Shown: one piece after another, positions 1-6,545 of the stretch
Numbering within the stretch: the stretch's first letter is position 1
Layout of the letters: each line of letters starts with the position of its first letter
DNA from: Oscillospiraceae bacterium
GTDB taxonomy: Bacteria > Bacillota_A > Clostridia > Oscillospirales > Oscillospiraceae
Direction: 5' to 3'
DNA length: 11,525 nt
Assembly: GCA_017540945.1 (NCBI GenBank)
Contig: JAFYAB010000069.1
Location: 1 to 11,525 of the forward strand
The notes under the pieces: generated by a model
Databases searched by the model: none
Seen by the model: only the letters and a program-made list of their open reading frames with translations
Told to the model about the DNA's origin: nothing
Translations under genes and position numbers: made by a program

Positions 1-316
1 GAAGACTGCCGATCACGGCCAGTTCTCCGTCAACATTTCCAAGCCCGGCATCACCAAGGGCCAGCACTGGCACAACTCCAAATGGGAGTTCTTCATCGTG
101 GTCTCCGGCCATGGGCTGATCCAGGAGCGGAAGCTGGGCACAGATGAGGTCCTGGAATTTGAGGTCAGCGGCGAGCACATTCAAGCGGTCCACATGCTGC
201 CCGGCTATACCCACAACATCATCAATCTCAGCGAGACCGAAAACCTCATCACGCTCATGTGGGCCAACGAGCTCTTCGACCCCGCAAGGCCGGACACCTT
301 TTTCGAGCCGGTCTGA
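1..316 (+). CDS. C-terminal cupin domain of a CapF/WbjC-type capsule-sugar reductase (5' end outside window)
   Basis: The reading frame is open from base 2 to the TGA at 314-316, giving about 104 residues of a protein whose start lies upstream. The visible part is a cupin fold: a glycine-proline turn, then a GQHWHNSKWEFF metal/substrate-binding segment, a LPGYTHNI histidine motif and the ending LMWANELFDPARPDTFFEPV. This pattern matches the C-terminal domain of CapF/WbjC, bifunctional enzymes that make UDP-N-acetyl-L-fucosamine precursors for capsule and O-antigen. In those proteins the C-terminal cupin performs epimerisation and the N-terminal Rossmann domain, not visible here, performs NADPH-dependent reduction. 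It was probably the last gene of a polysaccharide operon, since a strong terminator begins at its stop codon. The family call is firm for the cupin; the exact sugar is inference. Confidence 0.85.
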   Translation, partial: KTADHGQFSVNISKPGITKGQHWHNSKWEFFIVVSGHGLIQERKLGTDEVLEFEVSGEHIQAVHMLPGYTHNIINLSETENLITLMWANELFDPARPDTFFEPV

Positions 317-362
317 AAAAAGGGATCTCAGGATCGTAAAACGATCCTGAGATCCCTTTTTT
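316..362. terminator. Perfect 22-bp inverted repeat, bidirectional intrinsic terminator
   Basis: The arms 316-337 and 341-362 are perfectly complementary over 22 bases around a 3-base AAA loop. The repeat has six A at its left edge and six T at its right edge, so both strands give a GC-containing stem followed by a U-tract. It sits between the convergent capF-like gene, whose last stop base is its first base, and the minus-strand gene ending at 372. It should therefore terminate both. Known from intrinsic terminator structure; activity is inferred. Confidence 0.93.
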
Positions 363-371
363 CGGGAACCC

Positions 372-1775
372 TCATTTGCTCCGCAACTGCATCCAATAGC
401 AGGGAATCTCCGGATCCAGGGCGACGGCGCAAATACCGTGCTCCGGGTCGAAGCCGAAATTGTTGTCTCCGATCTGCACGGAATCCAAGCCGGTGACGGA
501 GGCGCTCTGTTCCGTGAAAACCAGCTCGGAGCCGGCCTGCGTCACAAGATCATATCCCATGGTATCGCCGCCGCCGGAGTTCCGGCCCCCCAGCTGGTAG
601 CTTGCGGTTTTTTTCTGTCTGGCCTCCACCGTCAGACTCCCGCCGGCGGGTATCGTGACTTCAAAGCTCTCGTACATGACCCGCGGGCTGTTGTGGGCTC
701 TGGTCAGCAGCCCGATCGTGGCGCCGAGCCCGGTGCTGTTTTGCAGCACGGGCAGACCCTCCTCCTCCAGCAGCCGGGCCACGGCGGCGTTGTCCGCATG
801 AGACAGGCCGGGCTCGGCGCTCTGCATGTACCAGGCCAGATCTTCTTCGAGGACCTCGGCCAGGCCGGTCTCCCGCCGCTCCAGCCGCCAGCTCCCGCCG
901 CCGCCGAGGGGATCGTCCAGGATGGGCGTCTCCAGATCGCCGCCCACCAGCACCACGCGGCAGGGCTCCCGGCTGGCGCTCTCCCGGCGGTCGATATAGA
1001 AGCCGACCCGTACGCTCCCGCTGCCCGCGTTCACGGAATGCATGGTAAAGCCCGAGGCAAACACCGCGGTTCTGGCCGGGTCCACCCGGAATCGCAGATT
1101 CACCTGTTCCTCCGCCTTCGTCCCGGGGCTCTCCTCCACCAGCGTATAGACCACGGCAGGCAGCGTCAGCTCAGCCTCCGGCGCCAGAGCTGCGCTGAGA
1201 TGGCCGGGACGCTCCAGCAACTGGCGGTATTCGTTCCATGAGCTGAGATAGTTCCTGCTTTCCGGAACATTGTATCCGATATGGAACTCCGGCGTAACGG
1301 CAGCCCCGTCCACACGGAACGCCAGGCTGCTCAGCGTCGCATCCGCCAAGCTGCCGGACACGGGATAGCAGAGTTTCAGGGTCTTGTCCTGTTCGCTCGG
1401 ATTGCGCAACACATAGCGGTCCGTTAGCAGGGCCGCGCCGGGATAGCCGCCGTCCTCAAAACGGGTAAAATCATAGCTCACGTCGCGGGCGGCGAGCAGT
1501 CCGTCCAGATCCCCCAGAGCGGTCATGGGCAGCACAGGCCCGAAATAGACAGAATAATAACCGTCCCGGCGGACGCTGCCGCCTCCCGTAGACGCAGGCC
1601 CCCGACCCAGCAGCAGAATCGTTCCTAACCCTGCCACAAGAACCAGACTGGCTGCAATCGCCGCCCATCGCCTCCATGTGTTTCGGGTTTTGGCAGGATG
1701 CGCTTCCGCCTCCGATAAATAGCGCTCGTCAATGCCGGTCACGGCATCATACATCACTTCAGCTTTCGATTTCAT
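372..1775 (-). CDS. Predicted membrane anti-sigma protein with a large extracytoplasmic domain
   Basis: This encodes a 467-aa protein. The start is the ATG at 1775-1773, which shares ATGA with the stop of the sigma factor gene (4-nt overlap, translational coupling). Longer in-frame starts would run deep into the sigma gene and are rejected. Residues 1-36 are cytosolic and include the GIDERYLSEAEA segment, a feature I associate with anti-sigma proteins paired with ECF factors in gut Clostridia. One transmembrane helix spans about 37-56 after a WRRW stop. Residues 57-467 should lie outside the cell. The outer part is beta-rich with a TDRYVLRNPSEQDKTLKLCYPV segment and many Gly/Ser loops; I recognise no catalytic motif. 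Role inferred from position and topology: it holds the sigma factor inactive and releases it on an envelope signal. No anti-sigma zinc motif (HxxxCxxC) is visible. Confidence 0.75.
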   Translation of the reverse strand: MKSKAEVMYDAVTGIDERYLSEAEAHPAKTRNTWRRWAAIAASLVLVAGLGTILLLGRGPASTGGGSVRRDGYYSVYFGPVLPMTALGDLDGLLAARDVSYDFTRFEDGGYPGAALLTDRYVLRNPSEQDKTLKLCYPVSGSLADATLSSLAFRVDGAAVTPEFHIGYNVPESRNYLSSWNEYRQLLERPGHLSAALAPEAELTLPAVVYTLVEESPGTKAEEQVNLRFRVDPARTAVFASGFTMHSVNAGSGSVRVGFYIDRRESASREPCRVVLVGGDLETPILDDPLGGGGSWRLERRETGLAEVLEEDLAWYMQSAEPGLSHADNAAVARLLEEEGLPVLQNSTGLGATIGLLTRAHNSPRVMYESFEVTIPAGGSLTVEARQKKTASYQLGGRNSGGGDTMGYDLVTQAGSELVFTEQSASVTGLDSVQIGDNNFGFDPEHGICAVALDPEIPCYWMQLRSK

Positions 1776-2329
1776 AACGTTACCCCTTTCGCTTCCAGAG
1801 CCTGACGGAGCCGCAGCCGCAGCCTCCGCAGTCGTTGGGCCATCTGGTTTGGGGAGACGGCAAAGTGCTTTGCCAGATCCTTCACGGGCTCGCCGTACCA
1901 GTAGCGGCGCACAAAGGCTACCCGCTCCTCCGTCTCCAGATCCTTCAGCCAACGGTCGATCGCCTCAGTCAGTTCCCGGAGCTCCGCCGCCGCCTCCACA
2001 TTCTGGGCGGCCGGAACGCAGTCCTCCAGCTCAGAGAGCAGCAGCTCCGTCCCGTCATAGCGCTTTTTGGCGCGATTGCTCCGCCAACGGTCGATGGAGA
2101 GATCCCGGGTGATCCGGCCCAGAAACGCTTTGAGCCGTTCCGGTCGGGTGGGCGGAATCCGGTTCCAGGCCGTCAGCCAGGTGTCGTTGACGCATTCCTC
2201 GGCGTCCTCCCGGCTTTGCAGGATATTTTCGGCCAGGTATCGACAGAAGCCGCCGTATTTCAGTTCGCTCTCCGCGATGGCCTGCTGGTCCCGGTCAAAG
2301 TACAGGCCGATAATGGCTTCGTCCGTCAT
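1772..2329 (-). CDS. ECF-type RNA polymerase sigma-70 family factor
   Basis: This encodes a 185-aa protein. Start chosen at the ATG at 2329-2327 (MTDEAIIGLYF) because AAAGGAG lies just upstream; an in-frame ATG 13 codons earlier (2368) lacks such a site. Region 2 covers about residues 22-90, with SREDAEECVNDTWLTAWNRI (2.1-2.2) and AFLGRITRDLSIDRWRSNRA (2.3-2.4). Region 4 covers about 130-180, with the helix-turn-helix EPVKDLAKHFAVSPNQMAQR and a basic recognition helix. Length and the absence of region 3 are typical of ECF factors. It would direct RNA polymerase to a small regulon, probably including its own operon. It overlaps the next gene by 4 nt, so sigma and membrane partner are made together. 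Family call is firm; regulon and signal are unknown. Confidence 0.9.
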   Translation of the reverse strand: MTDEAIIGLYFDRDQQAIAESELKYGGFCRYLAENILQSREDAEECVNDTWLTAWNRIPPTRPERLKAFLGRITRDLSIDRWRSNRAKKRYDGTELLLSELEDCVPAAQNVEAAAELRELTEAIDRWLKDLETEERVAFVRRYWYGEPVKDLAKHFAVSPNQMAQRLRRLRLRLRQALEAKGVTL

Positions 2330-2404
2330 TTGTCTGTCTCCTTTCTTCTTCCTTGAAGGTCCCCTCACCCATATAGCCGGAACGCAAAGCGGAATATGAC
2401 CGCG

Positions 2405-2432
2405 TTTATAACTTTTTTCTCAAAACAGCCAA
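2405..2432 (-). promoter_or_regulatory. Candidate promoter of the sigma/anti-sigma operon
   Basis: On the minus strand, TTGGCT (2432-2427) and TATAAA (2410-2405) are separated by 16 bp, giving a vegetative-type promoter about 75 nt upstream of the sigma factor start. A distinct ECF-type autoregulatory promoter could also be present but I cannot identify one by eye. Confidence 0.45.
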
Positions 2433-2518
2433 AGATATCTCTATGATACTCCACCCCCTTCGGAAGCGCAAGCGCTGTTTTTCTCTGCGGGGAACCCCTT
2501 TTGCCTGGAAGGAAACCG

Positions 2519-2547
2519 TTGCCTTTTTACGATATTGATTGTATAAT
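2519..2547 (+). promoter_or_regulatory. Sigma-A-type promoter of the MFS operon
   Basis: TTGCCT (2519-2524) and a consensus TATAAT (2542-2547) are separated by 17 bp, in an AT-rich island within GC-rich DNA. Predicted transcription start is near 2554, leaving a leader of about 29 nt before the ATG at 2583. A purine-rich GGAAGGGTGGG site precedes the start. It diverges from the sigma-operon promoter at 2405-2432. It shares an 11-bp block with the promoter at 9124-9152. Confidence 0.75.
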
Positions 2548-2582
2548 ATAGAAAAACGCGAATTCGGAAGGGTGGGAACGAA

Positions 2583-3872
2583 ATGAAGCGGACGAGGCTC
2601 AGTCCGAAGTTCTGGGCGGTGCTGACGGTATTCAGTCTGGTGGGGCAGATTGCCTGGGTGGTGGAGAACATGTACTTCAACGTGTTCATCTACAAGATGT
2701 TCCACGCCTCGGCAGGGGCCATCTCCACAATGGTGGCAGCCTCAGCTGTGGCGGCGACGCTGACGACGATCTTCATCGGGGCTCTCTCGGACAAGCTGGG
2801 CAAACGGAAGCTCTTTATGTGCGGGGGCTATATCCTCTGGGGTATCTCCATCTGGAGCTTTGCCCTGATCCGCACAGACGTCATCTCTAAGCTCTTCCCA
2901 GCCGCGGTCTCCGCGGCATCGGCAGGCGTCAGCCTCGTGATCGTCATGGACTGCGTGATGACCTTTTTCGGCTCCAGCGCCAACGACGCCTGCTTCAACG
3001 CCTGGCTGACGGACTCTACCGACGAGACCAACCGCGGAGCGGCGGAGGGCGTCAACGCCATGATGCCCCTGCTGGCGATCCTGGTGGTCTTCGGCGGCTT
3101 CATGGGCTTTGACCTGGATCAGGCCTCCTCCTGGGTGACCATCTACACGGTCATCGGCATCACGGTGCTGGGCATCGGCGTACTGGGCTTTTTCCTGATT
3201 CAGGAACCGGATGTGGACAGCTCCGCCAATCAGAATATCCTCCGAAACGTCATCTATGGCTTCCGACCCTCCGTCGTGCGGAAGAATCCCGCGCTGTATC
3301 TGACCCTGGCGGCCTTTGCGGTCTTTGGAATCTCCATTCAGATCTTCATGCCTTATCTGATCCTCTATTACGAGGTCAGCCTGGGGATGGAGAACTATGT
3401 GCTGATTATGGCTCCGGCCATTATTCTGGCAGCCGTCGTTACCTTTTTCTACGGAAAGCTCTATGATAAGCTTCACTTCCGCGGGACCCTGCTCCCTGCT
3501 TTGGGGATGCTTTTCGGCGGTTATGTCCTGCTCTGGCTCACCCGCTCCACGGTGCCGGTCTTTCTGGGTTCTCTGCTGATGATGAGCGGCTATCTCTCCG
3601 GCATGGCAGTCTTTGGCGCCATGGTTCGGGACCACACCCCGTCCAACCGGGCGGGAATGTTCCAGGGTCTGCGCATCGTGGGTCAGGTTCTGATCCCCGG
3701 GGTCATCGGACCGTGGATCGGCGCCTGGGTCCTGCGAAACGCGGAAACCGTGGTGGGCAGCGACGGCACGCTTTCCTTCATTCCCCACGCCGGCATCTTC
3801 CTGGCGGCCTTGGCGGCGGGGGTGCTGGTACTGCTGCCCGCTTTGCCCCTGCTGCGGGAGAAGGCGCAATAG
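2583..3872 (+). CDS. 12-TM MFS transporter, GPH/SLC45-like
   Basis: This encodes a 429-aa polytopic inner-membrane protein with about 12 hydrophobic helices. The major-facilitator motif A follows helix 2 (GALSDKLGKRK, residues 66-76). The segment NDACFNAWLTDSTDETNRG (134-152) and the later DHTPSNRAGMFQGLRIVGQV resemble sodium- or proton-coupled sugar carriers of the GPH (MelB) and SLC45-like groups. It probably moves a small solute, perhaps a sugar or glycoside, with a cation gradient; the substrate cannot be read from the sequence. The N-terminus GQIAWVVENMYFNVF supports the SLC45-like assignment. It is the first gene after a strong promoter and is followed after 17 bp by the next gene, so it is probably the head of a long operon. 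Transporter class is firm, subfamily moderate. Confidence 0.85.
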   Translation: MKRTRLSPKFWAVLTVFSLVGQIAWVVENMYFNVFIYKMFHASAGAISTMVAASAVAATLTTIFIGALSDKLGKRKLFMCGGYILWGISIWSFALIRTDVISKLFPAAVSAASAGVSLVIVMDCVMTFFGSSANDACFNAWLTDSTDETNRGAAEGVNAMMPLLAILVVFGGFMGFDLDQASSWVTIYTVIGITVLGIGVLGFFLIQEPDVDSSANQNILRNVIYGFRPSVVRKNPALYLTLAAFAVFGISIQIFMPYLILYYEVSLGMENYVLIMAPAIILAAVVTFFYGKLYDKLHFRGTLLPALGMLFGGYVLLWLTRSTVPVFLGSLLMMSGYLSGMAVFGAMVRDHTPSNRAGMFQGLRIVGQVLIPGVIGPWIGAWVLRNAETVVGSDGTLSFIPHAGIFLAALAAGVLVLLPALPLLREKAQ

Positions 3873-3889
3873 AGGACGGAGCTATCATC

Positions 3890-4918
3890 ATGCTGTTGTG
3901 GATTCATTCTTTCGCTCACCTGCTGGTGGATGGGGTCTGCGCCGCCGCGTTGTTCGGCCAGCTGACGGCGCAGGGCGGCGGAGCTGAGCTGTTCATGCTG
4001 TACAACACGCTGGCCTTTTCTACCCAATGCCTTGTGGGCCTCGCCGCGGACAGGAGCAAGAGATATCGGCTGTCCGCTGCCGCCGCAATGCTCTGCGTCG
4101 CGGCGGGCTTTGCCCTGCCTCTGCCAGCCCTGCCGCGGGTAGCGCTGATCGGCCTGGGCAACAGCGTGTTCCACGTGGCTGCCGGGACCGAGACCCTGGA
4201 GCGCAGCGGCGGAAAGGCCGCGCCTCTGGGCGTATTCGTGGCCCCGGGGGCCATCGGCGTCACCGTCGGTTCTCTGTTCCCGGCGCTGGGGCCGGTGCTG
4301 GCCGGACTGCTGGCTATCGTTGGGATCGCGTCCGTGTTTGTTCAAGGAAGCGACAAAAAACAGACCGATTGCCCGCGCTGCAGCCCACAGGAGCCGGCCG
4401 CAGAGCCTTTGCGCCCCTGCGGGCGGCTGGGCAAAACACCCCTGCTCGCGGCGGCGCTGCTGACAGCCGCCGTCGCGGTGCGGGCCGTCGGGGGCTCCGC
4501 GGTACGCTTCCCCTGGCAGACCACGCCGCTGCTGACCCTGATCACCACGGGCTTCGTCTTCGCGGGCAAGACCGCCGGCGGCTATCTCTGCGACCGGATC
4601 GGGCCGCGGCGCTCCGCCTGGTTCTCGGTGCCCCTGGCGGCGATCCTGATCTGCTTCTGCGGGGCCTGGATGCTCCCCTCTATGCTGGGGCAATTTGCCC
4701 TGAATCTGACCATGCCCGTCACGCTTTGGCTGCTCTATCGCTGCATGCCGGACGCTCCCGGCTTTGCCTTCGGGCTGGCCGCTTCCGCCCTCTGGCCGGG
4801 GACCCTGGCCGGGAGATACATTGCGTTGACCGGGCAGGCTCGCTGGGTCTTCCTGCCGCTCTGCTTCCTCTTCGGTCTTTTTGCCATCCTGTATTCTGCA
4901 AAAGGAGATGCCCTATGA
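3890..4918 (+). CDS. Compact MFS-like membrane protein (Fsr-like), first gene of a small-membrane-protein cassette
   Basis: Start chosen at the ATG 3890, 8 nt after GGACGGAG; an in-frame start at 3713 would lie inside the preceding gene. The product has 342 aa and about 12 predicted helices, short for an MFS protein (usually near 400). Short DR-containing loops follow helix 2 (GLAADRSKRYR) and helix 8 (GYLCDRIGPRR), the expected motif A positions in each half. The GLGNSVFHVAAGTE stretch resembles fosmidomycin-resistance-type transporters, where GxGxxxFHP occurs in helix 4. The proline after FH is replaced by V, so the family link is tentative. The stop overlaps the next start by 4 nt (ATGA). 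It lies 17 bp after the larger MFS gene. An export or signalling role with the small anchored proteins downstream is possible but is inference; no substrate is evident. Confidence 0.7.
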   Translation: MLLWIHSFAHLLVDGVCAAALFGQLTAQGGGAELFMLYNTLAFSTQCLVGLAADRSKRYRLSAAAAMLCVAAGFALPLPALPRVALIGLGNSVFHVAAGTETLERSGGKAAPLGVFVAPGAIGVTVGSLFPALGPVLAGLLAIVGIASVFVQGSDKKQTDCPRCSPQEPAAEPLRPCGRLGKTPLLAAALLTAAVAVRAVGGSAVRFPWQTTPLLTLITTGFVFAGKTAGGYLCDRIGPRRSAWFSVPLAAILICFCGAWMLPSMLGQFALNLTMPVTLWLLYRCMPDAPGFAFGLAASALWPGTLAGRYIALTGQARWVFLPLCFLFGLFAILYSAKGDAL

Positions 4919-5103
4919 AAAAGTTGTTGCTTGTCTTGACTGTCGCGCTTCTCTGCATGGCCCTGGCAACGCCCGTCTATGGCGACGTCCTGAGCCCCGG
5001 CTGGCGATTCTTCTACAGCGATGGCTGGATCTACCTGCTGATCGCTATTGCCGTACTGATCCTGGGTGTAATCCTCCACAAGCTGCTGAAGAAGCGCAAA
5101 TAA
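4915..5103 (+). CDS. 62-aa signal-peptide protein with C-terminal membrane anchor (unrecognised family)
   Basis: The ATG at 4915 overlaps the previous stop, and AAAGGAGA lies 7 nt upstream, so this small gene is very likely real. Residues 1-23 form a Sec signal peptide (MKKLL start, hydrophobic core, probable cleavage after VYG before D24). A short outer segment of about 13 residues (DVLSPGWRFFYSD) follows. A transmembrane helix at about 37-55 precedes a basic cytosolic tail HKLLKKRK. It therefore shows almost nothing outside the cell. Signal peptide and tail closely match those of the next gene, indicating tandem paralogs. No LPXTG motif is present before the anchor, so sortase attachment is unlikely. 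Function unknown; candidates include a small transporter subunit or a docking peptide for the neighbouring membrane proteins. Confidence 0.75.
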   Translation: MKKLLLVLTVALLCMALATPVYGDVLSPGWRFFYSDGWIYLLIAIAVLILGVILHKLLKKRK

Positions 5104-5136
5104 TCGTATCACTGAATCGTAGAAAGGAAGCTCACC

Positions 5137-5463
5137 ATGAAGAAATTGCTTTGCATCCTGCTGACCCTGCTCTGCTGCGCCGCCCTGGCTGCGCCGGTCT
5201 CCGCCGATCTGATCCTGCCCCCGGACAGCACGCTGGAAGCCGGGTCCATCGAATTCACCGCGCCCCTCGACATTGTCTCTCCCAACGAGTCCACCGCCGA
5301 GCAGACAGAAGCCGCCCCGCCTGCGGCCACCAAGGCCGTCGCCCCTTCCCCCGGCCAAACTGAGGCGGAGCCTGTTCCCACGACGCTGTATCTGGCAGTC
5401 GGCGTGCTGGTTCTGATGGTGGGCTTTCTCCTTTCCCGCCTGCTGAGGAAGCGGGATAAATGA
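5137..5463 (+). CDS. 108-aa signal-peptide protein with Pro/Ala-rich linker and C-terminal membrane anchor
   Basis: Preceded by AAAGGAAG, 33 bp after the previous gene. Residues 1-23 are a signal peptide with predicted cleavage at VSA before D24, the same position and residue as in the upstream paralog. The mature outer region (24-82) begins DLILPPDSTLE and contains an acidic Pro/Ala/Thr-rich, probably disordered linker at about 55-82. A helix at about 83-100 and the tail SRLLRKRDK anchor it. It is thus the same architecture as the 62-aa gene with a longer stalk. Its stop overlaps the next start by 4 nt. I recognise no named family. Surface display of a short N-terminal peptide on a flexible stalk is inferred from layout only. 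Confidence 0.75.
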   Translation: MKKLLCILLTLLCCAALAAPVSADLILPPDSTLEAGSIEFTAPLDIVSPNESTAEQTEAAPPAATKAVAPSPGQTEAEPVPTTLYLAVGVLVLMVGFLLSRLLRKRDK

Positions 5464-5774
5464 AGCTGCTCGCGCTGGCCTGCCTGCTGACGGTGCTGAT
5501 CGAAACGCCGTTTCTGGCCTGCTTCGGCTATCGCGGGAAGCGTGATCTGGCGGTAATCGTCTGCGCCAACATGCTGACCAATCTGCTGCTGAACACGAGC
5601 TTTGCATTGGGTCTCCCCTACCGTCCCGGCTGGATCGCCGCGGGGGAGCTGACCGTTGTGGCGGCGGAGTATTGGATCTACGCCAAGGCCTTCGGCCCCT
5701 CCCGACGGCTGCTGCTGCTGTGCTTTCTTGCCAACTGTCTCAGCTTCGGTCTGGGACTGCTGCTGCCGCTGTAA
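5460..5774 (+). CDS. 104-aa four-helix membrane protein with internal two-fold repeat
   Basis: Starts in an ATGA overlap with the preceding gene. Four hydrophobic segments are visible at about 2-21, 29-50, 60-77 and 82-102. The two halves repeat: LTV, then a membrane-embedded Glu (E15, E70), then exactly 21 residues later A-N-x-L-[T/S] (A36, N37 and A91, N92). Buried Glu and Asn in conserved, symmetric positions suggest a functional pore or partner-binding surface rather than a simple anchor. No family recognised. By coupling it belongs with the two anchored proteins upstream and probably the compact MFS-like protein. It could be a small multidrug-like carrier, but the repeat pattern is not that of the SMR family. 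Confidence 0.75.
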   Translation: MKLLALACLLTVLIETPFLACFGYRGKRDLAVIVCANMLTNLLLNTSFALGLPYRPGWIAAGELTVVAAEYWIYAKAFGPSRRLLLLCFLANCLSFGLGLLLPL

Positions 5775-5808
5775 GGTACGCCCATCTCGAGACACAGGAG
5801 ATCAAGCC

Positions 5809-6474
5809 ATGCGATACGAAAATACACGCCCCGGGATCTTTCTGTCTCGACCCAACCGCTTTACCGCCTGGGTTGTGGTCGACGGCGTGGAGGAACGGGT
5901 CCACGTGAAGAACACCGGGCGCTGCCGGGAGCTGCTGATTCCCGGCGCGGAGGTCTGGCTGACCCGGGCGGAGCATCCGGCGCGAAAGACAAAATACGAC
6001 CTGATCGCTGTCCGGAAGAAAAACGGCGTCCTCTTCAACATCGACAGTCAGGCGCCGAACCGGGTGGTCCGGGAATGGCTGGAGGGCCAGGGCTTTGACC
6101 GGATTCTCCCGGAATACCGCTTCGGGCAGTCCCGCATCGACTTTTGCCTGCAGCGCGGCGCGGAGCGCTGGCTGTTGGAGGTCAAGGGCTGCACCCTGGA
6201 GCGGGATGGGATCGGTTTTTTCCCGGATGCACCCACTGCGCGCGGCGCAAAGCACCTGCAGGAGCTGACCGCCGCTCTTTCCCGGGGCTGGCACGCCGCC
6301 GTGGCCTTCGTCATGCAGGCGGACGGCATGAAAACCGTACTGCCCAACGCAGAGACCGACCCCGTCTTTGCCGCGGCCCTGGCGGAAGCGGAGCAGGCGG
6401 GCGTCCGGATCCTGTCTCTCCCCTGCCATGCGGAGCCGGACCGGCTGGAAATCATCGAAACACGCGGTTTGTAG
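5809..6474 (+). CDS. sfsA: SfsA-family DNA/RNA nuclease (sugar fermentation stimulation protein homolog)
   Basis: This encodes a 221-aa protein, close to the usual 225-240 of SfsA. The ATG at 5809 follows AGGAG by 8 nt; a longer in-frame extension into the previous gene is rejected. The N-terminal OB-like part has FLSRPNRFTAWVVVDG and the hallmark VHVKNTGRCRELLIPGAEV. The C-terminal half holds a PD-(D/E)xK-type nuclease core: D111 in SRIDF, then E124-V-K126, followed by the family signature FPDAPTARGAKHL (138-150). Homologs were named for effects on maltose metabolism in E. coli and are described as DNA-binding or nucleolytic; the physiological substrate is unclear. It lies 34 bp after the small-membrane-protein genes, so it may be co-transcribed, but the link is probably incidental. 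Confidence 0.93.
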   Translation: MRYENTRPGIFLSRPNRFTAWVVVDGVEERVHVKNTGRCRELLIPGAEVWLTRAEHPARKTKYDLIAVRKKNGVLFNIDSQAPNRVVREWLEGQGFDRILPEYRFGQSRIDFCLQRGAERWLLEVKGCTLERDGIGFFPDAPTARGAKHLQELTAALSRGWHAAVAFVMQADGMKTVLPNAETDPVFAAALAEAEQAGVRILSLPCHAEPDRLEIIETRGL

Positions 6475-6494
6475 CGGCGCACAGTGCGCGCCGC
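6474..6494 (+). other. GC-rich hairpin at the sfsA stop codon
   Basis: Arms 6474-6480 (GCGGCGC) and 6488-6494 (GCGCCGC) form a perfect 7-bp stem with a 7-base loop, starting on the last base of the sfsA stop. No U-tract follows, so it is more likely a transcript-stabilising or weak attenuating element than a true terminator. Confidence 0.4.
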
Positions 6495-6545
6495 CAAACA
6501 GGCATATATCCATCTTGACAGATTCAGGAAGAAAGCAGGTGCGCT

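Noticed and set aside
2465..2481. AGCG/CGCT mini-hairpin followed by GTTTTT
   Set aside because: Four-base stem in a divergent promoter region with no upstream transcript on the plus strand to terminate.
2742..3869. Long minus-strand open frame opposite the MFS gene (375 codons)
   Set aside because: Composition is rich in H, Q, R, G and D, as expected from reading GC-rich codons backwards; no ribosome site or family motif, while the plus strand encodes a clear transporter.
4915..5463. Sortase-anchored surface peptides
   Set aside because: Neither small protein has an LPXTG-like motif before its C-terminal helix; simple membrane anchoring is more likely.
6515..6520. Perfect TTGACA that might be a promoter for the lipoprotein gene
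   Set aside because: No acceptable -10 element lies 16-18 bp downstream; that position reads GGTGCG-like sequence just before the start codon.
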